DNA of 64,000 bases from Agelas oroides (Eukaryota; Porifera; Demospongiae; Agelasida; Agelasidae). The stretch lies in NCBI GenBank assembly GCA_949130485.1, contig OX422197.1, positions 6,676,991 through 6,740,990 on the forward strand, written 5' to 3'. Shown piece after piece: positions 1-13,610 of the stretch. The position numbers were made by a program, and so were the translations under genes. Each line of letters begins with the position of its first letter. Position 1 is the stretch's first letter. The notes under the pieces are model-generated. The model saw only the letters and a program-made list of their open reading frames with translations, was not told the origin of the DNA and made no database searches.

Positions 1-3000
1 ACAAAGGTTGCACTAATGCAAAGTGCATATTATCAAGATGCTATGGGCATGAAGCATTTAAAAATACAAACCATTTCTCGGTGCAAAAGGCGCACAAAGC
101 TGTACTGGCCGGCCAATATCTCCGTTCCCTGCATCGCAGTATAGTGCCGTGAATGGAAATTCGCGTGAAATCGCGACTAATCCTAGCTCGATACAAAGGT
201 TGCACTAATGCAAAGTGCATATTATTAAGATGCTATGGGCATGAAGCATTTAAAAATACAAACCATTTCTCGGTGCAAAAGGCGCACAAAGCTGTACAGG
301 CCGGCAAATATCTCCTTCCCTGCATCGAAGTATAGTGCCGTCAATTGCAATTCACGTGAATTCGCGACTAATCCTAGCTCGGTACAAAGGTTGCACTACT
401 GCAAAGTGCTTATTATCAAGAAGCTATGGGAATGAAGAGTTTAAAAATACAAACCATTTCTCCGTGGAAAAGGCGCACAAATCTGTGCAGGCCGGCCAAT
501 ATCTCCGTTCCCTACATCGCAGCATAGTGCCGTAAATGGAAATTCGCGTACATTCTCGACTAATCCTAGCTCGATACAAAGGTTGCACTAATGCAAAGTG
601 CATATTATCAAGATGCTATGGGCATGAAGCATTTAAAAATACAAACCATTTCTCGGTGCAAAAGGCGCACAAAGCTGTACAGGCCGGCAAATATCTCCTT
701 TCCCTGCATCGCAGTATAGTGCCGTCAATGGAAATTCGCGTGCATTCGCGACTAATCTTAGGTCGGTACAAAGGTTGCACTAATGCAAAGTGCATATTAT
801 CAAGAAGCTATGGGCATGAAGAGCTCAAAAATACAAACCATTTCTCGGTGCAAAAGGCGCACAAAGCTGTACAGGCCGGTCAATATCTCCGTTCTCTGCA
901 TCGCAGTATAGTGCCGTGAATGGAAATTCGCGTACATTCGCGACTAATCCTAGCTCGGTACAAAGGTTGCACTAATGCAAAGTGCATATTATCAAGAAGC
1001 AATGGGCATGAACAGTTTAAATATACAAACCATTTCTCGGTGCAAAAGGTGCACAAAGCTGTACTGGTCGGCCAATATCTCCGTTCCCTGCATCGCAGTA
1101 TAGTTCCGTGAATGGAAATTCGCGTACATTCGCGACTAATCCAAGCTCGGTACAAAGGTTGCACTAATTCAAAGTGCATATTATCAAGAAACTATGAGCA
1201 TGAAGAATTTAAAAATACAAACTATTTCTCGGTGCAAAAGGCGCACAAAGCTGTAAAGGCCGGCAAATATCTCCTTTCCTTGCATCGCAGTATAGTGCCG
1301 TTAATGGAAATTCGCGTGAATTCGCGACTAATCCTAGCTCGGTACAAAGGTTGCACTAATGCAAAGTGCATATTATCAAGAAGCTATGGGCATGAACAGT
1401 TTAAAAATACAAACCATTTCTCGGTGCAAAAGGCGCACAAAGCTGTACAGGCCGGCCAATATCTCCGTTCCCTGCATCGCAGTATAGTGCCGTGAATGGA
1501 AATTCTCGTGCATTCGCGACTAATCCTAGATCGGTACAAAGGTTGCACTAATGCAAAGTGCATATTATCAAGAAGGTATGGGCATGAAGAGTTTAAAAAT
1601 ACAAACCATTTCTCGGTGCAAAAGGCGCACAAAGCTGTACAAGCCGGCCAATATCTCCTTTCCCTGCATCGCAGTATAGTGCCGTGAATGGAAATTCGCG
1701 TACATTTGCGACTAATCCTAGCTCGGTACAAAGGTTGCACTAATGCAAAGTGCATATTATCAATAAGCTATGGGCATGAAGAGTTCAAAACTACAAATCA
1801 TTTCTCGGTGCAAAAGGCGCACAAAGCTGTACAGGCCGGTCAATATCTCCTTTCCCTGCATCGCAGTATAGTGCCGTGAATGGAAATTCGCGTATATTCG
1901 CGACTAATCCTAGCTCGGTAGAAAGGTTGCACTAATGCAAAGTGCATATTATCAAGAAGCTATGGGCATGAAGAGTTTAAAAATGCAAACCATTTCTCGG
2001 TCCAAAAGGCGCTCAAAGCTGTACAGGCCGGCAAATATCTCCTTTCCCTGCATCGCAGTATAGTGCCGTCAATGGAAATTCGCGTGCATTCGCGACTAAT
2101 CCTAGCTCGGTACATAGGTTGCACTAATGCAAAGTGCATAATATCAAGAAGCTATGGGCATGAAGAGTTTAAAAATACAAACCATTTCTCGGTGCAAAAC
2201 GCGCACAAAGCTGTACAGGCCGGCAAATATCTCCTTTCTCTGCATCGCAGTATAGTGCCTTCAATGGAATTTCGCGTGCTTTCGCGACTAATCCTAGCTC
2301 GGTACAAAGGTTGCACTAATGCAAAGTGCATATTATCAATAAGCTATGGGCATGAAGAGTTTAAAACTACAAATCATTTCTCGGTGCAAAAGGCGCACAA
2401 AGCTGTACAGGCCGGTCAATATCTCCTTTCCCTGCATCGCAGTATAGTGCCGTGAATGGAAATTCGCGTATATTCGCGACTAATCCTAGCTCGGTAGAAA
2501 GGTTGCACTAATGCAAAGTGCATATTATCAAGAAGCTATGGGCATGAAGAGTTTAAAAATGCAAACCATTTCTCGGTCCAAAAGGCGCTCAAAGCTGTAC
2601 AGGCCGGCAAATATCTCCTTTCCCTGCATCGCAGTATAGTGCCGTCAATGGAAATTCGCGTGCATTCGCGACTAATCCTAGCTCGGTACATAGGTTGCAC
2701 TAATGCAAAGTGCATAATATCAAGAAGCTATGGGCATGAAGAGTTTAAAAATACAAACCATTTCTCGGTGCAAAACGCGCACAAAGCTGTACAGGCCGGC
2801 AAATATCTCCTTTCTCTGCATCGCAGTATAGTGCCTTCAATGGAATTTCGCGTGCTTTCGCGACTAATCCTAGCTCGGTACAAAGGTTGCACTAATGCAA
2901 AGTGCATATTATCAAGAAGCTATGGGCATGAAGAGTTTAAAAATACAAGCCATTTCTCGGTGCAAAAGGCGCACTAACCTATACTGGCCGGCAAATATCT

Positions 3001-6000
3001 CCGTTCCCTGCATCGCAGTATAGTGCCGTGAATGGAAATTCGCGTACATTCGCGACTAATCCTAGCTCGGTACAAAGGTTGCACTAATGCAAAGTGCATA
3101 TTATCAAGAAGCTATGGGCATGAAGAGTTTAAAAATACTAACCATTTCTCGGTGCAAAAGGCGCACAAAGCTGCACAGGCCGGCAAATATCTCCTTTCCC
3201 TGCATCACAGTATTATCCTAGCTCGGTACAAAGGTTGCACTAATGCAAAGTGCATATTATCAAGAAGCTATGGGCATGAAGAGTTTAAAAATACAAACCA
3301 TTTCTCGGTGCAAAAAGCGCACAAAGCTGTACTTTCCGGCCAATATCTCCTTTCTCTGCATCGCAGTATAGTGCCGTCAATGGAAATTCGCGTGCATTCG
3401 CGGCTAATCCTAGCTCGGTACAAAGGTTGCACTAATGCAAAGTGCATATTATCAAGTAGCTATGGGCATGAAGAGTTTAAAAATACAAACCATTTCTCGG
3501 TGTAAAAGGCGCACAAAGCTTTACAGGCCGGCAAATATCTCCTTTCCCTGCATCGCAGTATAGTGCCATCAATGGAAATTCGCGTGCATTCGCGACTAAT
3601 CTTAGGTCGGTACAAAGGTTGAACTAATGCAAAATGCATATTATCAAGTAGCTATGGGCATGAACAGTTTAAAAATACAAACCATTTCTCGGTGCAAAAG
3701 GCGCACAAAGCTGTACTGGCCGGCCTATATCTCCGTTCCCTGCATAACAGTATAGTGTCGTGAATGGAAATTCGAATATATTCGCGACTAATCCTAGCTC
3801 TGTACAAAGGTTGCACTAATGCAAAGTGCATATTATCAACAAGCTATGGGCATGAAGAGTTTAAAAATACAAATCATTTCTCCGTGGAAAAGGCGCACAA
3901 ATCTGTGCAGGCCGGCCAATATCTCCGTTCCCTACATCGCAGCATAGTGCCGTAAATGGAAATTCGCGTACATTCTCGACTAATCCTAGCTCGATACAAA
4001 GGTTGCACTAATGCAAAGTGCATATTATCAAGATGCTACGGGCATGAAGCATTTAAAAATACAAACCATTTCTCGGTGCAAAAGGCGCACAAAGCTGTAC
4101 TGGCCGGCCAATATCTCCGTTCCCTGCATCGCAGTATAGTGCCGTGAATGGAAATTCGCGTGCAATCGCGACTAATCCTAGCTCGATAGAAAGGTTGCAC
4201 TAATGCAAAGTGCATATTATCAAGATGCTATGGGCATGAAGCATTTAAAAATACAAACCATTTCTCGGTGCAAAAGGCGCACAAAGCTGTACAGGCCGGC
4301 AAATATCTCCTTACCCTGCATCGAAGTATAGTGCCGTCAATTGCAATTCACGTGAATTCGCGACTAATCCTAGCTCGGTACAAAGGTTGCACTACTGCAA
4401 AGTGCTTGTTATCAAGAAGCAATGGGAATGAAGAGTTTAAAAATACAAACCATTTCTCGGTGCAAAAGGCGCACAAAGCTGTACAGGCCGGCCAATATCT
4501 CCGTTCCCTACATCGCAGTATAGTGCCGTGAATGGAAATTCGCGTATATTCGCGACTAATCCTAGCTCTGTACAAAGTTTGGACTAATGCAAAGTGCATA
4601 TTATCAAGAAGCTATGGTTATGAAGAGTTTAAAAATACAAACCATTTCTCGGTGCAAAAGGCGCACAAAGCTGTACAGGCCGGCAAATATCTCCTTTCTC
4701 TGCATCGCAGTATAGTGCCGTCAAAGGAAATTCGCGTGCATTCGCGACTAATCCTAGCTCGGTACAAAGGCTTCACTAACGCAAAGTGCATATTATCAAG
4801 AAGCTATGGGCATGAACAGTTTAAAAATACAAACCATTTCTCGGTGCAAAAGGCGCACAAAGCTGTAGTAGCCGGCCAATATCTCCTTTCCCTGCATCGC
4901 AGTATAGTGACGTGAATGGAAATTCGCGTACATTCGCGACTAATCCTAGCTCGGTACAAAGGTTGCACTAATGCAAAGTGCATATTATCAAGATGCTATG
5001 GGCATGAAGAGTTTAAAATAGAAACCATTTCTCGGTGCAAAAGGCGCACAAAGCTGTACAGGCCGGAAAATATCTCCTTTCCCTGCATCGCAGTATAGTG
5101 CTGTCAATGGAAATTCGCGTGCATTCGCGACTAATCCTAGCTCGGTACAAAGGTTGCACTAATGCAAAGTGCATATTATCAAGAAGCTATGGGCATGAAG
5201 AGATTAAAAATACAAACCATTTCTCGGTGCAAAAGGCGCACAAAGCTGTACTGGCCGGCCAATATCTCCGTTCCCTGCATCGCAGTATAGTGCCGTGACT
5301 GGAAATTCGCGTACATTCGCGACTAATCCTAGCACGGTACAAAGGTTGCACTAATGCAAAGTGCATATTATCAAGAAGCTATGGGCATGAACAGTTTAAA
5401 AATACAAACCATTTCTCGGTGCAAAAGGCGCACAAAGTTGTACAGGCCGGCAAATGTCTTCTTTCCGTGCATCGCATTATAGTGCGTCAATGGAGATTCC
5501 CTTGTATTCGCGACTAATTCTAGCTCGGTACAAAGGTTGCACTAATGCAAAGTGCATATTATCAAGAAGCTATGGGCATGAACAGTTTAAAAATACAAAC
5601 CATTTCTCGGTGCAAAAGGCGCACAAAGCTGTACTGGCCGGCCAATATCTCCGTTCCCTGCATCGCAGTATAGTGCCGTGAATGGAAATTCGCGTACATT
5701 TGCGACTAATCCTAGCTCGGTACAAAGGTTGCACTAATGCAAAGTGCATATTATCAAGAAGCTATGGGCATGAAGAGTTTAAAAATACAAACCATTTCTC
5801 GGTGCAAAAGGCGCACAAAGCTGTACTGGCCGGCCAATGTCTCCGTTCCCTGCATCACAGTATAATGCCGTGAATGGAAATTCGCGTACATTCGCGACTA
5901 ATCCTAGCTCGGTACAAAGGTTGCACTAATGCAAAGTGCATATTATCAATAAGCTATGGGCATGAACAGTTTAAAAATACAAACCACTTCTCGTTACAAA

Positions 6001-6654
6001 GGTTGCACTAATGCAAAGTGCATATTATCAAGAAGCTATGGGCATGAAAAGTTTAAAAATACAAACCATTTCTCGGGACAAAAGGCGCACAAAGCTGTAC
6101 TGGCCGGCCAATATCTCCGTTCCCTGCATCGCAGTATAGTGCCGTGAATGGAAATTCGCGTACATTCGCGACTAATCCTAGTTCGGTACAAAAGTTGCAC
6201 TTATGCAAAGTGCATATTACCAAGAAGCTATGGGCATGAAGAGTTTACAAATACAAACCATTTCTCGGTGCAAAAGGCGCACAAACCTTTACAGGCCGGC
6301 AAATATCTCCTTTCTCTGCATCGCAGTATAGTGCCGTCAATGGAATTTCTCGTGCATTCGCGACTAATCCTAGCTCGGTACAAAGGTTGCACTAATGCAA
6401 AGTGCATATTATCAAGAAGCTATGGGCATGAACAGTTTAAAAATACAAACCATTTCTCGGTGCAAAAGGCGCACAAAGTTGTACAGGCCGGCAAATATCT
6501 CCTTTCCGTGCATCGCATTATAGTGCCGTCAATGGAAATTCCCTTGTATTCGCGACTAATCCTAGCTCAGTACAAAGGTTGCACTAATGCAAAGTGCATA
6601 TTATCAAGAAGCTATGGGCATGAAGAGTTTAAAAATACAAACCATTTCTCGGTG
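1..6654 (+). repeat. 192-bp satellite array, block A (forward)
   Basis: About 35 head-to-tail copies of a ~192-bp monomer fill this block and run off the left edge. Recognisable landmarks in each copy are GGTTGCACTAATGCAAAG, GGGCATGAAGAGTTTAAAAA, the 8-bp palindrome GGCCGGCC (often decayed to GGCCGGCAA), and paired ATTCGCG motifs about 10 bp apart. The forward frame beginning MEIRVHSRLILARYKGC is 64 codons long and continues from unit to unit except where TCA (Ser) is TGA. The reverse frame (MHFALVQPLYRARISREC) is also open. Copies differ by scattered substitutions, occasional indels, and a copy cut short near 5985-6010. No promoter, splice site or start common to the copies was seen, so this is satellite DNA rather than a gene. 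Confidence 0.93.
1762..2913 (+). repeat. Tandem duplication of a three-monomer (576-bp) unit
   Basis: The segment from about 1762 to 2337 recurs immediately at 2338 to 2913 with nearly no change. Shared private variants include CAATAAGC in place of CAAGAAGC, the GGTAGAAAGG variant (copies 1918 and 2494), TACATAGG (2110 and 2686) and TGCATAATATC. This is a higher-order repeat of three 192-bp monomers, produced recently relative to monomer divergence. Confidence 0.85.
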
Positions 6655-6671
6655 CACCGAGAAATGGTTTG
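6638..6671. repeat. Palindromic orientation-switch junction
   Basis: A perfect 34-bp palindrome with 17-bp arms (CAAACCATTTCTCGGTG and its reverse complement) centred between 6654 and 6655 joins the forward satellite to reverse satellite. The two arms are the same part of the monomer in opposite orientation, so the junction is a head-to-head fusion at one monomer position. Confidence 0.9.
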
Positions 6672-7870
6672 CATATGCACTTTGAATTAGTGCAACCTTT
6701 GTACCGAGCTAGGATTAGTCGCGAATGTACGCGAATTTCCATTCATGGCACTATACTGCGAAGCAGGGAACGGAGATATTGGCCGGCCTGTTCAGCTTTG
6801 TGCGCCTTTTGCACCGAGAAATGGTTTGTATTTTTAATCTCTTCATTCCCATAGCTTCTTGATAATATGCACTTTGCATTAGTGCAACGTTTGAACCGAG
6901 CTAGGATTAGTCGCGAATGCATGCGAATTTCCATTGACGGCACTACACTGCGATGCAGGGAAAGGAGATATTGGCCGGCCAGTACAGCTTTGTGCGCCTT
7001 TTGCACCGAGAAATGGTTTGTATTTTTAAACTGTTCATGCCCACAGCTTCTTGATAATATGCACTTTGCATTAGTGCAACCTTTGTACCGAGCTAGGATT
7101 AGTCGCGAATGCACGCGAATTTCCATTGACGGAACTATACTGCGATGAAGGGAAAGGAGATATTTGCCGGCCTGTACAGCTTTGTACGCCTATTGCACCG
7201 AGAAATGGTTTGTATTTTTAAACTCTTCTTGCCCATAGCTTCTTGATAATATGCACTTTGCATTAGTGCAACCTTTGTACCGAGCTAGGATTAGTCGCGA
7301 ATGTACGCGAATTGCCATTCACGGTACTATACTGCGATGCAGGGAACGGAGATATTGGCCGGCCAGTACAGCTTTGTGCGCCTTTTGCACCAAGAAATGG
7401 TTTGTACTTTTAATCTCTTCAATCCCATAGCTTCTTGATAATATGCACTTTGCATTAGTGCAACCTTTGTACCGAGCTAGGATTAGTCGCGAATGCATGC
7501 GAATTTCCATTGACGGCACTACACTGCGATGCAGGGAAAGGAGATATTTGCCGGCCTGTACAGCTTTGTGCGCCTTTTGCACCGAGAAATGGTTTGTATT
7601 TTTAAACTCTTCATGCCCATAGCTTCTTGATAATATGCACTTTGCATTAGTGCAACCTTTGTACCGAGCTAGGATTAGTCGCGGATGTACCCGAATTTCC
7701 ATTGACGGCACTATACTGCGATGCAGGGAAAGGATATATTTGCCGACCTGTACAGCTTTGTGCGCCTTTTGCACCGAGAAATGGTTTGTATTTTTAAACT
7801 CTTCATGCCCATAGCTTTTTGTTAATATGCACCTTGCATTAGTGCAACCTTTGTACCGAGCTAGGATTAG
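6655..7870 (-). repeat. 192-bp satellite array, block B (inverted)
   Basis: Roughly six copies of the same monomer lie in reverse orientation between two forward blocks. The left boundary is the palindrome centred at 6654/6655. The right boundary is abrupt at 7870/7871, where reverse monomer (ending CTAGGATTAG) meets forward monomer (starting GATGCAAAAGGCGCAC) at a different monomer position. The block therefore has one palindromic and one non-palindromic breakpoint. Confidence 0.9.
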
Positions 7871-10800
7871 GATGCAAAAGGCGCACAAAGCTGTACAGGC
7901 CGGCAAATATCTCCTTTCCCTGCATCGCAGTATAGTGCCTTGAATGGAAATTCGCGTACATTCGCGACTAATCCTAGATCGGTACAAAGGTTGCACTAAT
8001 GCAAAGTGCATATTATCAAGAAGCTATGGGCATGAAGAGTTTAAAAATACAAACCATTTCTCGGTACAAAAGGCGCACAAAGCTGTACAGGCCGGCAAAT
8101 ATCTCCTTTCCCTGCATCGCAGTGTAGTGCCGTCAATGGAAATTCGCATGCATTCGCGACTAATCCTAGCTCGGTTCAAACGTTGCACTAATGCAAAGTG
8201 CATATTATCAAGAAGCTATGGGAATGAAGAGATTAAAAATACAAACCATTTCTCGGTGCAAAAGGCGCACAAAGCTGTACAGGCCGGCAAATATCTCCTT
8301 TCCCTGCATCGCAGTATAGTGCCGTCAATGGAAATTCGCGTGCATTCGCGACTAATCCTAGCTCGGTACAAAGGTTGCACTAATGCAAAGTGCATATTAG
8401 CAAGAAGGTATGGGCATGAAGAGTTTTAAAATACAAACCATTTCTAGGTGCAAAAGGCGCACAAAGCTGTACAGGCCGGCAAATATCTCCTTTCCCTGCA
8501 TCGCAGTATAGTGCCTTGAATGGAAATTCGCGTACATTCGCGACTAATCCTAGATCGGTACAAAGGTTGCACTAATGCAAAGTGCATATTATCAAGAAGG
8601 TATGGGCATGAAGAGTTTAAAAATACAAACCATTTCTCGGTGCAAAAGGCGCACAAAGCTGTACAGGCCGGCAAATATCTCCTTTCCCTGCATCGCAGTA
8701 TAGTGCCGTGAATTGAAATTCGCGTACATTCGCGACTAATCCTAGCTCGGTACAAAGGTTGCAATAATGCAAAGTGCATATTATCAAGAAGCTATGGGCA
8801 TGACCAGTTTAAAAATACAAACCATTTCTCGGTGCAAAAGGCGCACAAAGCTGTACAGGCCGGCAAATATCTCCTTTCCCAGCATCGCAATATAGTGCCG
8901 TGAATGGAAATTCGCGTGTATTCGCGACTAATCCTAGCTCGGTACAAAGGTTGCACTAATGCAAAGTGCATATTATCAAGAAGCTATGGGCATGAAGAGT
9001 TTAAAAATACAAACCATTTCTCGGTGCAAAAGGCGCACAAAACCGTACAGGCCGGCAAATATCTCCTTTCCCTGCATCGCAGTATAGTGCCATGAATGGA
9101 AATTCGCGTAGATTCGCGACTAATCCCAGCTCGGTACAAATGTTGCACTAATGCAAAGTGCATATTATCAAGAAGCTATGGGCATGAAGAGTTTAAAAAT
9201 ACAAACCATTTCTCGGTGCAAAGGGCACACAAAGCTGTACAGGCCGGCAAATATCTCCTTTCCCTGCATCGCAGTATAGAGCTTCAATGGAAATTCGCGT
9301 ACATTCGCGACTAATCCTTGCTCGGTACAAAGGTTGCACTAATGCAAAGTGCATATTATCAAGAAGCTATGGGCATGAAGAGTTTAAAAATACAACCATT
9401 TCTCGGTGCAAAAGGCGCACAAAGCTGTACAGGCCGGTAAATATCTCCTTTCACTGCATCGCAGTATAGTGCCGTCAATGGAAATTCGCGTGCATTCGCG
9501 ACTAATCCTAGCTCGGTACAAATGTTGCACTAATGCAAAGTGCATATTATCAAGAAGCTATGGGCATGAAGAGTTTAAAAATACAAACCATTTTTCGGTG
9601 CAAAAGGCGCACAAAGCTGTACAGGCCGGCAAATATCTCCTTTCACTGCATCTCAGTATAGTGCCGTCAATGGAAATTCGCGTGCATTCGCGACTAATCC
9701 TAGCTCGGTACAAAGGTTGCACTAATGCAAAGTGCATATTATCAAGAAGCTATGGCCATGAAGAGTTTAAAAATACAAACCATTTCTCGGTGCAAAAGGC
9801 GCACAAAGCTGTACAGGCCGGCAAATATATCCTTTCTCTGCATCGCAGTATTGTGCCGTCAATGGAATTTCGCGTGCATTCGAGACTAATCCTAGCTCAG
9901 TACAAAGGTTGCACTAATGCAAAGTGCATATTATCAAGAAGCTATGGGCATGAAGAGTTTAAAAATACAAACCATTTCTCGGTGCAAAAGGCGCACAAAG
10001 CTGTACAGGCCGGCAAATATCTCCTTTCTCTGCATCGCAGTATAGTGCCGTCAATGGAATTTCGCGTGCATTCGCGACCGTAATCCTAGCTCGGTGCAAA
10101 GGTTGCACTAATGCAAAGTGCATATTATCAAGAAGCTATGGGCATGAAGAGTTTAAAAATACAAACCACTTCTCGGTGCAAAAGGCGCACAAACCTGTAC
10201 TGGCCGGCAAATATCTCCGTTCCCTGCATCGCAGTATAGTGCCGTCAATGGAAATTCGCGTACATTCGCGACTAATCCTAGCTCGGTACAAAGGTTTCAC
10301 TAATGCAAAGTGCATATTATCAAGAAGCTATGGGCATGAAGAGTTTAAAAATACAAACCATTTCTCGGTGCAAAAGGCGCACAAAGCTTTACAGGCAGGC
10401 AAATATCTCCTTTCCCTGCATCGCAGTATAGTGCAGTCAATGGAAATTCGCGTACATTCGCGACTAATTCTAGCTCGGTACAAAGGTTGCACTAATGCAA
10501 ACTGCATATTATCAAGAAGCTATGAGCATGAAGAGTTTAAAAATACAAACCATTTCTCGGTGCAAAAGGCGCACAAAGCTGTACAGGCCGGCAAATATCT
10601 CCTTTCCCTGCATCGCAGTATAGTGCCGTCAAAGGAAATTCGCGTGCATTCGCGACTAATTCTAGCTCGGTACAAAGGTTGCACTAATGCAAAGTGTATA
10701 TTATTAAGAAGCTATGGGCATGAAGAGTTTAAAAATACAAACCATTTCTCGGTGCAAAAGGCGCACAAAGCTGTACAGGCCGGCAAATATCTCCTTTCCC

Positions 10801-11893
10801 TGCATCGCAGTATAGTGCCGTGAATGGAAATTCGCGTACATTCGCGACTAATCCTAGCTCGATACAAAGGTTGCACTAATGCAAAGTGCATATTATCAAG
10901 AAGCTATGGGCATGAAGAGTTTAAAAATACAAACCATTTCTCGGTGCAAAAGGCGCACAAAGCTGTACAGGCCGGTAAATATCTCCTTTCCCTGCATCGC
11001 AGTATAGTGCCGTCAATGGAAATTCGCGTGTATTCGCGACTAATCCTAGCTCGGTACAAAGGTTGCACTAATGCAAAGTGCATATTATCAAGAAGCTATG
11101 GGCATGAAGAGTTTAAAAATGCAAACCATTTCTCGGTGCAAAAGGCGCACAAAGCTGTACAGGCCGGCAAATATCTCCTTTCTCTGCATCGCAGTATAGT
11201 GCCGTCAATGGAAATTCGCGTACATTCGCGACTAATCCTAGCTCGGTACAAAGGTTGCACTAATGCAAAGTGCATATTATCAAGAAGCTATGGGCATGAA
11301 GAGTTTAAAAATACAAACCATTTCTCGGTGCAAAAGGCGCACAAAGCTGTACAGGCCGGCAAATATCTCCTTTCCCTGCATCGCAGTATTATCCTAGCTC
11401 GGTACATAGGTTGCACTAATGCAAAGTGCATATTATCAAGAAGCTATGGGCATGAAGAGTTTAAAAATACAAACCATTTCTCGGTGCAAAAGGCGCACAA
11501 AGCTTTACAGGCCGGCAAATATCTCCTTTCTCTGCATCGCAGTATAGTGCCGTCAATGGAAATTCGCGTGCATTCGCGACTAATCCTAGCTCGGTACAAA
11601 GGTTGCACTAATGCAAAGTGCATATTATCAAGAAGCTATGGGCATGAAGAGTTTAAAAATACAAACCATTTCTCGGTGCAAAAGGTGCACAAAGCTGTAC
11701 AGGCCAGCAAATATCTCCTTTCCCTGCATCGCAGTATAGTGCCGTGAATGGAAATTCGCGTACATTCGCGACTAATCCTAGCGCGGTACAAAGGTTGCAC
11801 TAATGCAAAGTGCATATTATCAAGAAGCTATGGGCATGAACACGTTTAAAAATACAACCCATTTCTCGGTGCAAAAGGCGCACAAAGCTGTAC
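7871..11893 (+). repeat. 192-bp satellite array, block C (forward)
   Basis: About 21 forward copies of the 192-bp monomer, more uniform than block A. Most carry the AGGCCGGCAAATATCTCC variant and many have TCA rather than TGA at the in-frame stop position, which gives forward open frames of 225 (9406-10083), 215 (10176-10823) and 307 codons (10824-11747). One monomer at about 11390 carries the same 36-bp deletion as one at about 3213 in block A. The block ends at the edge of a long-TIR element. Confidence 0.92.
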
Positions 11894-12180
11894 GGGATCG
11901 TCTAAGTTCACATAGCTCCATGAGGTTACGTCATAAAACATCACATGGGAGTTCCCCGTGCCCACCGAATAATCGCGATAACCCTCTTTCTACGTAATTT
12001 AACTTAACCAAAAATTGTTCTGAACTAGCATGCATTCATAGAGTATGCAGCATATCAAGGAAAAAGAGAACAAGTAAGGATAATATCAGTAAGATAAAGT
12101 AGTGAGGATGAAGGTGTATATTCGTGGCAGCTGGGAGGGAGAAATGGATTGTACAGCTCAGAGCTAGCCCTCTATAAGAG
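11894..12180 (+). repeat. Left terminal inverted repeat of the 2.4-kb element
   Basis: Matches the reverse complement of about 14020-14308 with scattered substitutions. Conserved blocks include GAGGTTACGTCATAAAACAT, AATCGCGATAACCCTCTTTC and TTGTTCTGAACTAGCATGCA. Confidence 0.85.
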
Positions 12181-13524
12181 GTATGAAGGTACAGTCTGTT
12201 CTTGAGCCCTAAATTTGTGCTCTATTGGGAAGCAAAGGCTTGTTATTCCACACGAATTACTCTTTGACCATTTGTGTGTATCGTTCTGTAGCAGGCCCAG
12301 GCCAAAGTGAGCAGTGACAGTGGGCATTTAATATCAGTATGTACTGCAAGCTAACTGTGCTGCACTCAAACTCTTTGTAGAATGTGTACCTTCTCCTTTG
12401 ACATATTCTACCGCTTACTAGTTGATATGCTGCATTCTCACTCAATGTATTGTCACTAGAGTGAAACCTGTCTATAGTGGTCGCTGCATGTTAAAGACAG
12501 CCAGCTCTTGTTTGTTACGGCCACTACTCCTGGTCCCAGTTGTACTAATTGTGCAAAATGACCAGTATAAAGCAACCACCTGCCTGAAACAGCAAAAAAA
12601 AATAAATGCTGGTCCCATGACGACCATTATATCACTGTAGCATACACAACAAGTCTTGATTCACAAATTACATCAACTAAAATGTAAATTAGTAGAAGGA
12701 GGGTTGATGCTCTGAGAGAGATGGTAGGGGATGGTTTGGCATGGTGAAGTCTGAGACCGTTTCAAATAGGTGAACATAGCCTTGTGTTGAGAGAGCCTGG
12801 GTACAAGGCTAAGGAAAGCCTGTAAATATACGATCCATGCACCGTGAGGGACTGATCACTGAATAAATTTGGATGCAAGATTCAATGAAGAGTTTAGCCA
12901 GACTTCTGATTTCTAATCATGCAATCACTACCACAACTTTTCTCAGCAGACGGAGTTCATAAATACAATTTCATCAAGTGAATAAGTGATGGAAGTATCT
13001 GTTAAGCCCCATCCAGAACAGCACAGATAGAGATCACAGGGCAGCAAATGGGTCATGGGATGCCTGACACTTGAAGTGAGAGTTGGAACATACACCCAGG
13101 ATGCTTGTCGTCAAATATAGGATGTCTCCCTTTTCTCCAAGAGGTTTGCTAGAGGAAGGTCTGTTGTGTGCAGTCTGTCCCCTCATGTTTTGAGAGGAGA
13201 GGGTTCTTTTGAGTTTTGGGGGGAAGCTGTTTGAAACATTGTCTAGGGGCTCTGGGGGCATGCTCCTCAACAAAAATTTGGGTTTTAGGTGCTCTGAGAT
13301 TGTTTGCGATGCAATCTGAGAGGTAAAACCTATAACTGTATTTTTTAATTTTTTAGGTGGTCTTTAACAAAAGCCATTTCCTAGTACTCCTCCAGGGCTC
13401 AGGGGTAGGGGAGAAGCTTCCCCTAGTCTATTTCTTGGTGATCTGATAGTGGTATTAGAACTTGTGTGCATTTGTGTAGTCGCTTTGTTGGTGAAGAGAG
13501 GGGAGTGCATACACAAGTTGAGCA

Positions 13525-13610
13525 TAACCTCATTTCCAGGCCTTCTTTACTTAGCTTTCCATCACTTGCAGTGCTGACAGAAAGCTGGGTGGGAACTTGG
13601 CAACAAGGCT
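13525..13610. repeat. Short foldback MITE inside the long-TIR element
   Basis: Arms related to TAACCTCATTTCCAGGCCTT and its inverted form ending CAACAAGGCT enclose a centre with CACTTGCAGTG. The same architecture recurs in VPS15 introns (for example 55387-55474 and 56080-56184). Confidence 0.6.

Noticed and set aside
1-11893. CRISPR array or similar short-repeat defence locus
   Set aside because: Units are 192 bp, repeat along their whole length without unique spacers, and the genome is eukaryotic.
12257-13273. Short open frames inside the long-TIR element
   Set aside because: None exceeds about 80 codons or shows a transposase motif.
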